DNA of 64,000 bases, from the NCBI RefSeq assembly GCF_011392075.1, contig NZ_JAAJBV010000009.1, forward strand, positions 24,468-88,467. Reading direction: 5' to 3'. This document shows positions 8,780 to 18,448 of this stretch, one piece after another (positions within the stretch are counted from its first letter, which is position 1; every line of letters starts with the position of its first letter). The translations under genes were made by a program, and so were the position numbers. Below the pieces are notes generated by a model, which saw only the letters and a program-made list of their open reading frames with translations, was not told the origin of the DNA and made no database searches. The stretch comes from Flavobacterium celericrescens. GTDB lineage: Bacteria > Bacteroidota > Bacteroidia > Flavobacteriales > Flavobacteriaceae.

Positions 8780-8819
8780 CATAACTTTTCAAGGGTTTAA
8801 CTTTTAAAAACACAACTTT

Positions 8820-11006
8820 ATGTCAACATTTCGCTTTCAAGCTTTAAGAAAAGCAACAGACAGAAAACCAGTTCATGTAGAAGAATTGGACAGAAAATCA
8901 GCTATTTTTGGTAGTAATGTTTTTAACGACAAAGCAATGCGACAATTTTTAACACCAGAAGCTTACAAAGCCGTTAAAGCAGCAGCAGAAGGTGTAAAAA
9001 TTGATAGAAAAATAGCAGACTATATTGCTTTAGGAATGAAAGAATGGGCTTTATCAAAAGGTGTAACACATTATACACACTGGTTTCAGCCATTAACAGG
9101 AACTACTGCTGAAAAACACGATGCTTTTTTTGAAACTTTTCCTGATGGAAGCGATCCTGTTGAAAAATTTGGAGGAAGTCAATTAGTACAACAAGAACCA
9201 GATGCATCATCTTTTCCAAATGGAGGAATACGTAACACATTTGAAGCTAGAGGATATACTGCTTGGGATCCAACATCACCAGCTTTTATTTTCGGAACTA
9301 CATTATGTATTCCAACGGTTTTTGTATCATATACTGGAGAAGCACTAGATAACAAAACACCTTTATTAAGAGCGCTACATGCTATCGATTCTGCAGCTAT
9401 TGATGTGGCTAAGTATTTTGACAAAAATGTAAAAAGAGTAACACCAACTTTAGGTTGGGAACAAGAATATTTCTTAGTAGACACAGCTCTAGCAAATTCA
9501 AGACCTGACTTATTAGCAACTGGAAGAACTTTATTAGGACACACTGCCGCTAAAGGTCAACAATTAGATGACCACTATTTTGGTTCAATTCCTACACGAG
9601 TTTTAACGTATATGCGTGATTTAGAAAACGAGTGTATGTTATTAGGAATTCCTGTTAAAACCCGTCACAACGAGGTAGCGCCAAATCAATTTGAATTAGC
9701 ACCTATCTTTGAAGAAATCAACTTAGCAGTAGACCACAATTCATTATTAATGGATGTAATGCAAAAAGTTGGTGAACGTCATGATTTTAAAGTATTATTC
9801 CACGAAAAACCTTTCAAAGGAGTAAATGGTTCGGGTAAACACAATAACTGGTCTTTAGCTACAGACACAGGAATTAACCTATTAAGTCCTGGCAAAACAC
9901 CAATGAGCAACTTACAATTCTTAACATTCTTCATTAACACAATTAAAGCGGTTCATGATCACGAAGAATTATTAAGAGCTTCAATTGCTTCAGCAAGTAA
10001 CGACCACCGTTTAGGAGCTAACGAAGCGCCACCAGCAATTATTTCGGTTTTCATCGGACAACAATTGACAAAAGTTTTAGCAGAACTAGAAGGTGTTTCT
10101 AAAGGAAAATTATCTCCAGAAGAAAAAACAGATTTAAAATTAAACGTAGTAGGAAAATTACCAGACGTTTTATTAGACAATACAGACAGAAACAGAACAT
10201 CTCCATTTGCTTTCACAGGAAACAAATTTGAATTCAGAGCGGTTGGTTCTTCTGCAAACTGTGCGGTTTCTATGACGACTTTAAATACAATTGTCGCAAA
10301 GCAGTTAAAAGATTTCAAAAAAGAAGTTGATACTTTAATTGAGAAAAAAGATTTAAAGAAAGACGAAGCTATTTTCAATGTCTTAAGAGAATATATCAAA
10401 CAAACTAAAGCTATTCTTTTTGAAGGAGACGGTTATAGCGAAGCTTGGGAAAAAGAAGCTAAAAAACGTGGTTTAAGCAACCACAAAACAACACCTCAAG
10501 CATTAAAAGCAAAAGTTTCTAAAAAAGCAATTGAATTGTTTGGCGAAATGGGCGTAATGAACCATGTTGAAGTGGAAGCGCGTTACGAAATTGAGTTAGA
10601 AGAATACGTGAAAAAAATCCAAATTGAAGGAAGAATTTTAGGTGATATAGCTCGTAATCATGTGGTTCCAACAGCTATTCGCTACCAAAACGTATTAATT
10701 GAAAACGTAAAAGGTTTAAAAGAAATTTTCGGAAAAGACTTCGAGAAAATTGCTAAAGAACAAATCTCGTTAATCAAAGAAATTTCAGAACATATCGAAG
10801 GCATTAACACGAAAGTGGAAAAAATGACCGAAGAACGTAAAAAAGCAAACGCCTTAAACAGCACAGAAAAAATGGCCGATGCATATTGCGATAAAGTAAA
10901 ACCATACTTCGAAGAAATTCGTTACCATGCTGACAAATTAGAATTGTTAGTAGACGACGAACTTTGGACACTAACAAAATACAGAGAATTGTTATTTACG
11001 AAGTAA
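8820..11006 (+). CDS. glnN: Type III glutamine synthetase
   Basis: A 728-residue ATP-dependent glutamate-ammonia ligase of the large GSIII class, the main ammonia-assimilating form in Bacteroidota. Recognisable pieces are the GSIII-specific N-terminus (STFRFQALRKATDRKP), the THYTHWFQPLTG segment, GWEQEYFLVD with the first metal-ligand glutamates, the EVAPNQFELAP strand, the VNGSGKHNNWS nucleotide/ammonia segment, RLGANEAPPAIIS, and a long helical GSIII C-terminal extension. It is a monocistron: its own promoter and an inverted repeat lie upstream and an intrinsic terminator follows directly. No adenylylation-type regulation is implied for this class. Confidence 0.96.
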   Translation: MSTFRFQALRKATDRKPVHVEELDRKSAIFGSNVFNDKAMRQFLTPEAYKAVKAAAEGVKIDRKIADYIALGMKEWALSKGVTHYTHWFQPLTGTTAEKHDAFFETFPDGSDPVEKFGGSQLVQQEPDASSFPNGGIRNTFEARGYTAWDPTSPAFIFGTTLCIPTVFVSYTGEALDNKTPLLRALHAIDSAAIDVAKYFDKNVKRVTPTLGWEQEYFLVDTALANSRPDLLATGRTLLGHTAAKGQQLDDHYFGSIPTRVLTYMRDLENECMLLGIPVKTRHNEVAPNQFELAPIFEEINLAVDHNSLLMDVMQKVGERHDFKVLFHEKPFKGVNGSGKHNNWSLATDTGINLLSPGKTPMSNLQFLTFFINTIKAVHDHEELLRASIASASNDHRLGANEAPPAIISVFIGQQLTKVLAELEGVSKGKLSPEEKTDLKLNVVGKLPDVLLDNTDRNRTSPFAFTGNKFEFRAVGSSANCAVSMTTLNTIVAKQLKDFKKEVDTLIEKKDLKKDEAIFNVLREYIKQTKAILFEGDGYSEAWEKEAKKRGLSNHKTTPQALKAKVSKKAIELFGEMGVMNHVEVEARYEIELEEYVKKIQIEGRILGDIARNHVVPTAIRYQNVLIENVKGLKEIFGKDFEKIAKEQISLIKEISEHIEGINTKVEKMTEERKKANALNSTEKMADAYCDKVKPYFEEIRYHADKLELLVDDELWTLTKYRELLFTK

Positions 11007-11025
11007 TTTCATTTAAATATTTCTT

Positions 11026-11055
11026 AAAACCTGTTCTATTGAGCAGGTTTTTTTT
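11026..11055 (+). terminator. Intrinsic terminator of glnN
   Basis: AAAACCTGTTC pairs with GAGCAGGTTTT (11 bp, one G-U) around a TATT loop, followed by an unbroken T run. It starts 20 bases after the glnN stop. Confidence 0.9.
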
Positions 11056-11078
11056 ATTTTAGATAAAAATTTACAACG

Positions 11079-11849
11079 ATGAGAAATATTGTCTTCCTTT
11101 TTATATTAATACACTCAATATCATTTAGCCAAAACAAGTTTACGGTGTATTTTGATACGGATTCACACCAATTACAACTTTCGGAATTAAATAAATTAGA
11201 TAATTTCTTAAAAAATAAAGATGCAAAAATCCTTAAACTTATTGGCTACTGCGATTATCGTGCATCAAATGGTTACAACGACACTTTGGCGTCCAATAGA
11301 GCTAAATTTGTAAAAGGAATTATTGAAAAAGTTACTGACCAAAAACAAATCGAAATCGAAAGTAAAGGTGAAAATTTCAAACAAAATTCCAATTTAACCT
11401 TAAACCGAAAAGTTGAAATTTATTACGAAGAAATTCCAAAAAAAGAAATCGAAGCAGCCGCAACAAATGACTTGAACAACCAAGTTATTACTGCAAAAGT
11501 GGGTGATAAATTGGTATTAAAAAACTTGTATTTTTATAATCGCTCTGGAGTTTTCAGACCTGAATCTAGACCAGTTCTTGAAGAGTTATTAGCAGTTATG
11601 AAAAAACATCCAAAACTAAAAATTGAAATCCAAGGTCATATTTGTTGTCAAGAAGGAACCGATATTGAAAACACATCAGAAGTTAGAGCTCTTGCCGTTT
11701 ATAATTACCTAAAAGCCAACAATATTGACCCTAACAGACTTAGTTACAAAAGTTTTGGAAGTACAAAACCAATCCATAAAATTCCAGAAAAAAACGAAGA
11801 AGAAAGAAATGAAAATCGCAGAGTAGAAATTCAAATTATTGAAAATTAA
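11079..11849 (+). CDS. OmpA-family protein with two OmpA-like domains (paralogue 1)
   Basis: A 256-residue exported protein with a signal peptide ending near residue 17 (SISFSQ). It contains two copies of the OmpA/MotB peptidoglycan-binding fold. The first (about 20-117) has FTVYFDTDSHQL and GYCDYRAS. The second (about 140-256) has LKNLYFYN, QGHICC at 185-190, the helix EVRALAVYNYLKANNI and the closing NRRVE. There is no N-terminal beta-barrel. Family members tether the outer membrane to peptidoglycan. The usual GHTD aspartate position carries a Cys-Cys pair in the C-terminal domain, and the same is true of the paralogue next door, so this is not a sequencing accident. Confidence 0.83.
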   Translation: MRNIVFLFILIHSISFSQNKFTVYFDTDSHQLQLSELNKLDNFLKNKDAKILKLIGYCDYRASNGYNDTLASNRAKFVKGIIEKVTDQKQIEIESKGENFKQNSNLTLNRKVEIYYEEIPKKEIEAAATNDLNNQVITAKVGDKLVLKNLYFYNRSGVFRPESRPVLEELLAVMKKHPKLKIEIQGHICCQEGTDIENTSEVRALAVYNYLKANNIDPNRLSYKSFGSTKPIHKIPEKNEEERNENRRVEIQIIEN

Positions 11850-11851
11850 CT

Positions 11852-11880
11852 TTGGCATACTTTTATATGTATTAAATTTG
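11852..11880 (+). promoter_or_regulatory. Promoter for OmpA-like paralogue 2 (TTG-N18-TAAATTTG)
   Basis: TTG at 11852-11854 and TAAATTTG at 11873-11880 are 18 bases apart. The promoter begins 3 bases after the stop of paralogue 1, so the second copy can be transcribed independently of the first. Confidence 0.6.
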
Positions 11881-11905
11881 TTGTTAATTCGTAAAAAAGT
11901 TAAAA

Positions 11906-12727
11906 ATGAAGATTGCCTTTTCAATTCTATTTTTCTGCTATGGTTTTTGTGTTTTTGCACAAGAAAAATTTACGGTGTACTTTGATTCCGACAAGTTTGA
12001 TTTAACCCAAAAAGAAAATAAACGATTGCAAGAGTGGATTACACTAAATCCAACCTCAAAAATACTTACAATGGAAGGCTTTACAGATGAAGTAGGTTCG
12101 AATGGATATAACGACACTTTATCTAAAAAAAGAGTAGATTTTATATATAATTTAGTTCAAAACAAAGTTGCTATTCGTGAAGATTTTAAAAGTAGAAGTT
12201 TTGGTGAAACACAACAAGTTTCAAAAATAAAAGCAGAAAATAGAAAAGTAATCATTTACTATTTATTGGAAAAAGATTTATCTAAAGAAAATGAAATTTT
12301 AGGCATCAAAGAGGAAATCATAGAAGAAGTCATTATTCCGGAAAATGCTACACTTGAAGAAAAAGTAAAACTGGCAAAAGTGGGTACAAAAATTGTCTTA
12401 AAAAATATTAATTTTTATCAAAACACCTTTGCAACGGTTCCAGAATCACAAGGCGCTATGTACGATTTATTATATGTGATGCAAAACAATGAAGGACTTA
12501 AAATCGAAATTCAAGGGCACATTTGTTGTATTGATAAAGATTACCGAAATTTATCGGCTGATAGAGCCAAACAAATTAAACGTTTTTTAGTATATAATGG
12601 CATTCCACAACACCGCATTCAAACTAAAGGTTTTGGTGTTTCGCAACCAATTTACCCTATCCCAGAAGCAAGTGAAGCCCAAGCTGCTGCAAACAGAAGA
12701 GTAGAAATTGAAATTTTAAGTAAATAA
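11906..12727 (+). CDS. OmpA-family protein with two OmpA-like domains (paralogue 2)
   Basis: A 273-residue exported protein with the same architecture as its upstream neighbour. It has a signal peptide (cleaved near CVFAQ), an N-terminal OmpA-like domain (KFTVYFDSDKFDL, EGFTDEVGSNGYNDTLS), a longer linker rich in E and I, and a C-terminal OmpA domain with LKNINFYQ, QGHICC (203-208) and ANRRVEIEI. The shared NGYNDTL and QGHICC motifs in both proteins point to tandem duplication followed by divergence. The N-terminal domain here keeps a more standard GFTDEVG loop than paralogue 1. It has its own promoter and is followed after 4 bases by a putative lipoprotein gene. Confidence 0.83.
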   Translation: MKIAFSILFFCYGFCVFAQEKFTVYFDSDKFDLTQKENKRLQEWITLNPTSKILTMEGFTDEVGSNGYNDTLSKKRVDFIYNLVQNKVAIREDFKSRSFGETQQVSKIKAENRKVIIYYLLEKDLSKENEILGIKEEIIEEVIIPENATLEEKVKLAKVGTKIVLKNINFYQNTFATVPESQGAMYDLLYVMQNNEGLKIEIQGHICCIDKDYRNLSADRAKQIKRFLVYNGIPQHRIQTKGFGVSQPIYPIPEASEAQAAANRRVEIEILSK

Positions 12728-12731
12728 GAAT

Positions 12732-13175
12732 ATGAGAAAATATTTTCCTTTTTTAGTCATTATTATTGCATTTTTAAATACCAATTGTGACAAATGTGTT
12801 GAAGGTGATCTTGTAGCGCCTGCTTCCATTTTTGTAGAAATTCTTGATGAAACTTCTTCTGAAAATGTATTTGAAAATGAAACATTTACTGCTACACAAA
12901 TTTCAATAAAAGATGCAGAAGATGTAGCCGTTCCTTTTAATTTTATTCCGAATACCAATCAAATTCAAATATTTCCAAACACTGAAAATTTAACTGGAAA
13001 TACATTCATTATCACTTTAAACAACGAAACTACATCAACTATTGAGGAAATTACAATTACTCATGATGTAACAGCTAAAGAGCAAGAATGCTATACCACC
13101 TATAAAATTGAAAATGTTCAAGTCCCAAATAATACTTCTGAGTTAATTGATGGTATTTATGTAATAAAAATTTAA
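12732..13175 (+). CDS. Putative lipoprotein of unknown function
   Basis: A 147-residue protein with a hydrophobic N-terminus (MRKYFPFLVIIIAFLNTNC) ending in a cysteine that could be a relaxed Bacteroidota lipobox, followed by a second Cys (DKC). The rest is acidic and rich in T, N and E with predicted beta strands. One late Cys (QECYTTY) could pair with an N-terminal one. I recognise no domain. It starts 4 bases after the second OmpA-like gene, so it is probably co-transcribed and may be an envelope partner of that protein. Confidence 0.65.
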   Translation: MRKYFPFLVIIIAFLNTNCDKCVEGDLVAPASIFVEILDETSSENVFENETFTATQISIKDAEDVAVPFNFIPNTNQIQIFPNTENLTGNTFIITLNNETTSTIEEITITHDVTAKEQECYTTYKIENVQVPNNTSELIDGIYVIKI

Positions 13176-13216
13176 GAATTTCTAAATTCAAACTTCTAAA
13201 TTCTAAATTTTAAAAC

Positions 13217-13224
13217 TATCTTTG
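13217..13224 (+). promoter_or_regulatory. -7 promoter element (TATCTTTG) of purM
   Basis: An exact TAnnTTTG match, followed by CGGCAC and an A/C-rich leader typical of this phylum, 26 bases before the purM ATG. The upstream sequence is made of TTCTAAATTC repeats, and no clear TTG element is visible. Confidence 0.65.
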
Positions 13225-13250
13225 CGGCACAACAACAACACACGACATTC

Positions 13251-14429
13251 ATGAGTTCTGATACGAGCAAACGCTACAATTTAAGAGGAGTTTCGGCTTC
13301 TAAAGAAGATGTGCACCAAGCTATCAAAAACATCGACAAAGGCTTATTTCCACAAGCATTTTGTAAAATTATCCCTGATTATTTAACAAACGACGACCAA
13401 TATTGCATCATTATGCACGCTGATGGCGCAGGAACAAAGTCTTCCTTAGCCTATATGTATTGGAAAGAAACAGGCGATATTTCAGTTTGGAAAGGAATTG
13501 CTCAAGACGCTTTAATCATGAATATTGATGATTTATTATGTGTTGGAGCAACGGATAATATTTTGCTTTCATCAACTATCGGAAGAAACAAAAATTTAAT
13601 TCCTGGCGAAGTTATTTCTGCTATCATCAACGGAACGGAAGAATTAATATCGGAATTAAAAAATCACGGAGTTACTATTCATTCAACAGGAGGTGAAACT
13701 GCTGATGTAGGTGATTTAGTTCGAACAATTATTGTAGATTCAACAGTAACAGCTCGCATGAAACGTGCAGATGTGATTGATAATGCGAATATTCAAGCTG
13801 GTGATGTAATTGTAGGTTTGGCTTCTTTCGGTCAAGCTACTTACGAAAAAGAATATAATGGCGGAATGGGAAGCAACGGCCTAACTTCGGCTCGTCATGA
13901 TGTTTTTGCCAAATATTTAGCTGAGAAATATCCAGAAAGTTTTGATGCTTCAGTTCCAAATGAATTGGTGTATTCAGGTCAAACTAAATTAACTGATGCT
14001 GTTGGAAATAGTCCAATTGACGCTGGAAAATTAGTGCTTTCTCCAACAAGAACATACGCTCCTGTTATCAAAAAGATTTTATCAAAATACAATTCAAATC
14101 AAATTCACGGAATGGTACATTGTAGTGGAGGAGCACAAACAAAAGTGCTTCACTTCGTAGACAATGTTCACGTGATTAAAGATAATTTATTTCCAGTGCC
14201 ACCTTTGTTCCAATTAATTCAAGAACAATCAAAAACTGATTGGAAAGAAATGTATCAAGTGTTCAATTGTGGTCACCGCATGGAATTATACGTTCCTGCA
14301 GAAGTAGCACAAGATATCATCGAGATTTCAAAATCATTCAACATCGACACACAGATAGTAGGAAGAGTAGAGAAATCTGATAGCAAGAAATTAACAATTA
14401 CATCCGAATACGGAACATTTGAATATTAA
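13251..14429 (+). CDS. purM: Phosphoribosylformylglycinamidine cyclo-ligase (AIR synthetase)
   Basis: A 392-residue ATP-dependent enzyme that closes the imidazole ring of AIR in purine synthesis. It has the AIRS/PurM fold: MHADGAGTKSSLAY with catalytic D/G residues, QDALIMNIDDLLCVGA (metal-binding DD), TGGETADVGD, and a C-terminal half with MVHCSGGAQTKVLHF and FNCGHRMELYVP. The protein is somewhat longer than enteric PurM (about 345 residues), as is normal in Bacteroidota. It lies 72 bases upstream of guaA in the same direction, so two purine genes sit together, with a palindromic repeat between them. Confidence 0.93.
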   Translation: MSSDTSKRYNLRGVSASKEDVHQAIKNIDKGLFPQAFCKIIPDYLTNDDQYCIIMHADGAGTKSSLAYMYWKETGDISVWKGIAQDALIMNIDDLLCVGATDNILLSSTIGRNKNLIPGEVISAIINGTEELISELKNHGVTIHSTGGETADVGDLVRTIIVDSTVTARMKRADVIDNANIQAGDVIVGLASFGQATYEKEYNGGMGSNGLTSARHDVFAKYLAEKYPESFDASVPNELVYSGQTKLTDAVGNSPIDAGKLVLSPTRTYAPVIKKILSKYNSNQIHGMVHCSGGAQTKVLHFVDNVHVIKDNLFPVPPLFQLIQEQSKTDWKEMYQVFNCGHRMELYVPAEVAQDIIEISKSFNIDTQIVGRVEKSDSKKLTITSEYGTFEY

Positions 14430-14436
14430 TCTGTAG

Positions 14437-14456
14437 AGACAAGTCATGACTTGTCT
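14437..14456. repeat. 20-bp perfect palindrome between purM and guaA
   Basis: AGACAAGTCATGACTTGTCT is a perfect palindrome, preceded by CTGTAG and followed by TTCT, 8 bases after the purM stop. It resembles the GTAGAGAC...GTCTCTAC type of short intergenic palindrome that I recall as dispersed in Bacteroidota genomes, with a decayed right end. It could also act as a weak terminator or mRNA 3'-end stabiliser. Confidence 0.6.
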
Positions 14457-14501
14457 TTCTGCTTTTAATGAAATTAAAATTTACAACACAACAACAATAA
14501 A

Positions 14502-16034
14502 ATGCAACACAACGTATTAATTTTAGATTTCGGTTCGCAATACACCCAATTAATTGCCCGAAGAGTAAGAGAATTAAACATTTTCTGCGAGATTTTTCCA
14601 TTCGATAAAATTCCTTCAGATTTATCATCATACAAAGCTGTAATCTTAGGTGGAAGTCCATGTTCTGTTCGTTCTGAAGAAGCGCTTCACCCAGATTTAT
14701 CTCAAATTCGAGGTAAAATGCCATTGTTAGCCGTTTGTTACGGAGCACAATATTTAGCGCATTTTTCAGGTGGAGAAGTTGCGGCTTCTAACACAAGAGA
14801 ATACGGAAGAGCGAATCTTTCTTATATCAAAGAAAACGAAGTGTTTTTAGAAGGTGTTTCTGAAAATAGTCAAGTTTGGATGTCACATTCGGATTCTATC
14901 AAGAAATTACCAACTAATGGGGTAATGATTGCAAGTACAAAAGACGTAGCAAACGCAGCTTATAAAATCGAAGGCGAAACGACTTATGCGATTCAATTCC
15001 ACCCAGAAGTATACCATTCAACAGATGGAAAACAAATGTTGGAAAACTTCTTAGTGAAAATTGCTCAAGTGCCACAAAATTTCACACCAAATGCTTTCGT
15101 TGAAGAAGTTGTTGCCGAAATGAAAGCTAAAATCGGAAATGATAAAGTAGTTTTAGGACTTTCTGGTGGTGTAGATTCTACTGTAGCGGCGGTTTTATTA
15201 AACAAAGCTATCGGTGAAAACTTATATTGTATTTTCGTAAACAACGGATTATTACGTAAAAACGAATTCCAAAATGTACTAAATCAGTACAAAGGAATGG
15301 GATTAAATGTAAAAGGCGTTGATGCTTCGGCACGCTTTTTGGATGCGTTAGCTGGGTTAGATGATCCAGAAGCAAAACGAAAAGCTATTGGAAAAGCGTT
15401 CATTGAAGTTTTTGATGATGAAGCACACCAATTAACCGATGTAAAATGGTTAGGTCAAGGTACGATCTATCCAGATGTTATTGAATCTGTTTCAGCTACT
15501 GGCGGACCTTCAGCAACTATTAAATCGCATCATAACGTAGGCGGATTACCTGATTTTATGAAATTGCAAGTAGTAGAACCTTTACGAATGTTATTCAAAG
15601 ATGAAGTTCGTAGAGTTGGAAGAAGTTTAGGAATTGATGAAGAATTATTAGGACGTCATCCATTCCCTGGACCAGGATTAGCGATTCGTATTTTAGGAGA
15701 TATTACACCAGAAAAAGTAGCTATTTTACAAGAAGTAGATGCAGTTTTTATCAACGGATTGAAAGAGCACGGTTTATACGATAAAGTTTGGCAAGCTGGA
15801 GCAATTTTATTGCCAGTGAATAGCGTGGGCGTTATGGGAGATGAACGCACATATGAAAAAGTAGTAGCATTACGTGCTGTAGAATCAACCGATGGAATGA
15901 CCGCAGATTGGGTACATTTGCCGTATGAGTTTTTAATGAAAATTTCTAACGAAATCATAAACAATGTTAGAGGTGTGAATAGAGTTGTATATGACATCAG
16001 CTCAAAACCACCAGCAACTATTGAGTGGGAATAG
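14502..16034 (+). CDS. guaA: GMP synthase (glutamine-hydrolysing)
   Basis: A 510-residue enzyme that aminates XMP to GMP using glutamine and ATP. The N-terminal class I glutamine amidotransferase has C79 in AVCYGAQY and the catalytic His/Glu in QFHPEVYHS. The central ATP pyrophosphatase domain has the P-loop [13 protein letters not shown]. The C-terminal dimerisation domain shows the [15 protein letters not shown] signature and ends KPPATIEWE, as in the family. No obvious promoter lies in the 72-base gap to purM, so co-transcription with purM is likely. Confidence 0.97.
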   Translation: MQHNVLILDFGSQYTQLIARRVRELNIFCEIFPFDKIPSDLSSYKAVILGGSPCSVRSEEALHPDLSQIRGKMPLLAVCYGAQYLAHFSGGEVAASNTREYGRANLSYIKENEVFLEGVSENSQVWMSHSDSIKKLPTNGVMIASTKDVANAAYKIEGETTYAIQFHPEVYHSTDGKQMLENFLVKIAQVPQNFTPNAFVEEVVAEMKAKIGNDKVVLGLSGGVDSTVAAVLLNKAIGENLYCIFVNNGLLRKNEFQNVLNQYKGMGLNVKGVDASARFLDALAGLDDPEAKRKAIGKAFIEVFDDEAHQLTDVKWLGQGTIYPDVIESVSATGGPSATIKSHHNVGGLPDFMKLQVVEPLRMLFKDEVRRVGRSLGIDEELLGRHPFPGPGLAIRILGDITPEKVAILQEVDAVFINGLKEHGLYDKVWQAGAILLPVNSVGVMGDERTYEKVVALRAVESTDGMTADWVHLPYEFLMKISNEIINNVRGVNRVVYDISSKPPATIEWE

Positions 16035-16088
16035 ATTAAAGTTAATAACAATATGATGGCAATTACAAGTTTCGATTCAGATTTTTAG

Positions 16089-16096
16089 TACATTTG
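16089..16096 (+). promoter_or_regulatory. -7 promoter element (TACATTTG) of the LysM gene
   Basis: An exact TAnnTTTG match 39 bases before the ATG at 16135, in the spacer after guaA. No clear -33 element was found. Confidence 0.5.
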
Positions 16097-16134
16097 AATT
16101 GAATTTTGAAATTGCCATTTTTTATTTTTTTACA

Positions 16135-18021
16135 ATGAAGAAAGTATTTTTTATTTATAGTTTTTTATTTGCTTTTGCAGTACAAGCACAAATCAAACAT
16201 GTGGTCGCAAAAGGAGAATCTGTATATCAAATCGCAAAAAAATATCAAGTCACACCTTATGATATTTACCGATTGAATCCAGATGCTGAGAATGGAATTC
16301 AAGAAAATACCACTTTATTAATTCCAAAGGCAGGCTCAAATTCATCAGGCATTACACATAAAGTAGTTGCAAAAGAGACGCTTTTTAGTATTTCAAAAAA
16401 ATACAATGTTGCTGTTTCAGATATTGAAAATTGGAACAAAGAAGCTTTAAAAGAAGGATTAAAAATAGACCAAGAAATTTATGTTTCAAAACCTTCTGCT
16501 ACAAACAAAACTATTGCTAGCAAAGAGATAAAACCAGTTGATGTTGTTAAAGAAGAAAAAGTAAAAACTTCAACTTCAACTTTTTCACATACAGTTGTTG
16601 CACAAGAAACCAAATACGGTATAGCTACAAAATACGGACTTTCTGTTGAGGAATTGGAAAAATTAAATCCGCAAATAGTGGAAGGATTGAAAGTAGGCGA
16701 AATTTTAAAAATCAAAACTACTCAAGAAAAGAAAGTTTCAATTGTAGGAAAAGGACAATACGAAGTACAACCCAAGGAAACATTGTTTAGCTTGTCTAAA
16801 AAACTAAATGTTTCGCAAGAAGATTTATTGGATTTGAATCCAGAATTAAAAGAAGGTCTTAAAGAAGGAATGGTTTTAAATATCCCTTCTAGAAAAATCA
16901 CAAGAGATTCTATTTTTTCTGCAAAATCAAAAGTTGATTTATTAAAAACAGTTGATAAAACCTCTCAAAAAGAGTTGGTTTTATTTCTTCCTTTCAACAT
17001 TAATAAAATAGAAAACGATTCATTAAAAACTAAAACAGAGCATTTAAAAACGAATAAATTTTTAAACTTAACTTTAGATTTTTACGCTGGAGCATTAATG
17101 GCAATAGACTCTGCAAAAGTATTAGGATTACCCGTTAATATAAAAATCTATGATGTTGAAAGTTCAAAATATTCATCTAATGTAGCTTCGATAATTACAA
17201 AAAACGATTTTTCAAAAGTAGATGCTGTTATTGGCCCATTTCAAAATTCACATGTTGAAAATACGGCACAATTACTTTCAAAATATAATATTCCAGTTAT
17301 TTCTCCTCTTTCAAAAGAAAAAGGATTAGCACTGCCAAATTTATATTATGCAATTCCTTCAGAAGAAAAATTAAAAGCCAACTTATTTACTCATTTCAAA
17401 GAAAAAAACGGTAATGTAGTAGCAATTATTAGCACCAAAAAAACCGCTTCTAGAGATTATTTAACTTCTAATTTCCCAGAAACTAAATTGGCAACTTTTA
17501 ATGACAAAGGTGCTTTAGATATTGCTAATCTTAAAACTCAATTAGTAAAAGGGAAACCAAATTTTGTAATACTAGAAATTGAGAAAGCTGGAACAATTCT
17601 GAGTATTACCAATACATTAAAGAACTTACAAAAAGAATATGAAATTCAATTAGTGGTTTTTGAAGTGTATGATGCGCTAAATTTTGAAGAAATTCCAATT
17701 AAAAATTTAACCGCTTTAAAAATGATGTATCCTTCGGCAAACAAAGTAATTACAACACCCGAAGAATTTATCTTTGCAAAAGAATTTAAAAAAGACAATA
17801 ACATTTCACCAAATACTGCTGCAATAAAGGGTTTCGACATAACTTTTGACACTATTTTACGTATTTGTCAAGAAGAAGGTTTTGTGGATTCCGTTTCAAA
17901 ATACAAAACAGAATATGTTGAAAATAGTTTTGACTATTCGAACGAAAACGGAGCAAACAATAACAATGGATGTTATTTATTATATTATGACAACGATTTA
18001 ACGATAAAACAAGTACAATAA
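16135..18021 (+). CDS. LysM-repeat protein with periplasmic-binding (type 1) domain
   Basis: A 628-residue exported protein. A signal peptide (MKKVFFIYSFLFAFAVQA) is followed by four LysM modules that bind peptidoglycan; each has a xVxxxESVYQIAKKY-like start, at about residues 22, 74, 145 and 205. From about residue 285 there is a type 1 periplasmic-binding/LivJ-like domain (LVLFLPFNI, DFYAGALMAIDSAKVLG, DAVIGPFQNSHVENTAQLL, NIPVISPLSKE). The ATG at 16135 is chosen because the 12-residue extension to 16099 precedes the signal peptide and the promoter fits the shorter form. The domain pair suggests a cell-wall-anchored sensor or assembly factor rather than a classical ABC binding protein. Its stop codon overlaps the OsmC start (TAATG). 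Confidence 0.88.
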   Translation: MKKVFFIYSFLFAFAVQAQIKHVVAKGESVYQIAKKYQVTPYDIYRLNPDAENGIQENTTLLIPKAGSNSSGITHKVVAKETLFSISKKYNVAVSDIENWNKEALKEGLKIDQEIYVSKPSATNKTIASKEIKPVDVVKEEKVKTSTSTFSHTVVAQETKYGIATKYGLSVEELEKLNPQIVEGLKVGEILKIKTTQEKKVSIVGKGQYEVQPKETLFSLSKKLNVSQEDLLDLNPELKEGLKEGMVLNIPSRKITRDSIFSAKSKVDLLKTVDKTSQKELVLFLPFNINKIENDSLKTKTEHLKTNKFLNLTLDFYAGALMAIDSAKVLGLPVNIKIYDVESSKYSSNVASIITKNDFSKVDAVIGPFQNSHVENTAQLLSKYNIPVISPLSKEKGLALPNLYYAIPSEEKLKANLFTHFKEKNGNVVAIISTKKTASRDYLTSNFPETKLATFNDKGALDIANLKTQLVKGKPNFVILEIEKAGTILSITNTLKNLQKEYEIQLVVFEVYDALNFEEIPIKNLTALKMMYPSANKVITTPEEFIFAKEFKKDNNISPNTAAIKGFDITFDTILRICQEEGFVDSVSKYKTEYVENSFDYSNENGANNNNGCYLLYYDNDLTIKQVQ

Positions 18022-18425
18022 TGGCAACTTCAAAAGTGACATATTTAGGTGATTTACGCACCTCTTCGATACATTTACAATCAGGTTCAGAAATTATTTC
18101 AGATGCACCGCTAGACAACAACGGAAAGGGAGAAGCCTTCTCTCCAACCGATACCGTAGCCAACGGATTAGCTAGTTGCATGTTCACTGTTATGGGAATC
18201 AAAGCACGAGATTTAGATGTAGATTTTTCAGGTTCCACCGCAGAAGTAACCAAAATCATGGGAACCGAACCAAGAAGAATCACAGAAATTCACGTAACTT
18301 TCCACTTCTCCATTAATCCCGATGAAAAAACAAAAACCATCTTGGAAAGAACTGCTATGACTTGCCCTGTTTTTTATAGTTTGCATCCTGAGATTAAAAA
18401 GGAAATAGTTTTTAATTGGAAGTAA
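18021..18425 (+). CDS. OsmC-family peroxiredoxin-like protein
   Basis: A 134-residue OsmC/Ohr-fold protein that reduces organic hydroperoxides with two cysteines. C53 lies in the conserved LASCMFTVMG helix and C115 in TCPVFYSL. The N-terminal FSPTDTVANGLA segment matches the family. The start codon overlaps the preceding LysM-gene stop by one base (TAATG), which indicates translational coupling. The dimer would place both cysteines in a shared active site; the preferred peroxide is unknown. Confidence 0.9.
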   Translation: MATSKVTYLGDLRTSSIHLQSGSEIISDAPLDNNGKGEAFSPTDTVANGLASCMFTVMGIKARDLDVDFSGSTAEVTKIMGTEPRRITEIHVTFHFSINPDEKTKTILERTAMTCPVFYSLHPEIKKEIVFNWK

Positions 18426-18448
18426 ATAGATAAAAGAACAAAGATGAA

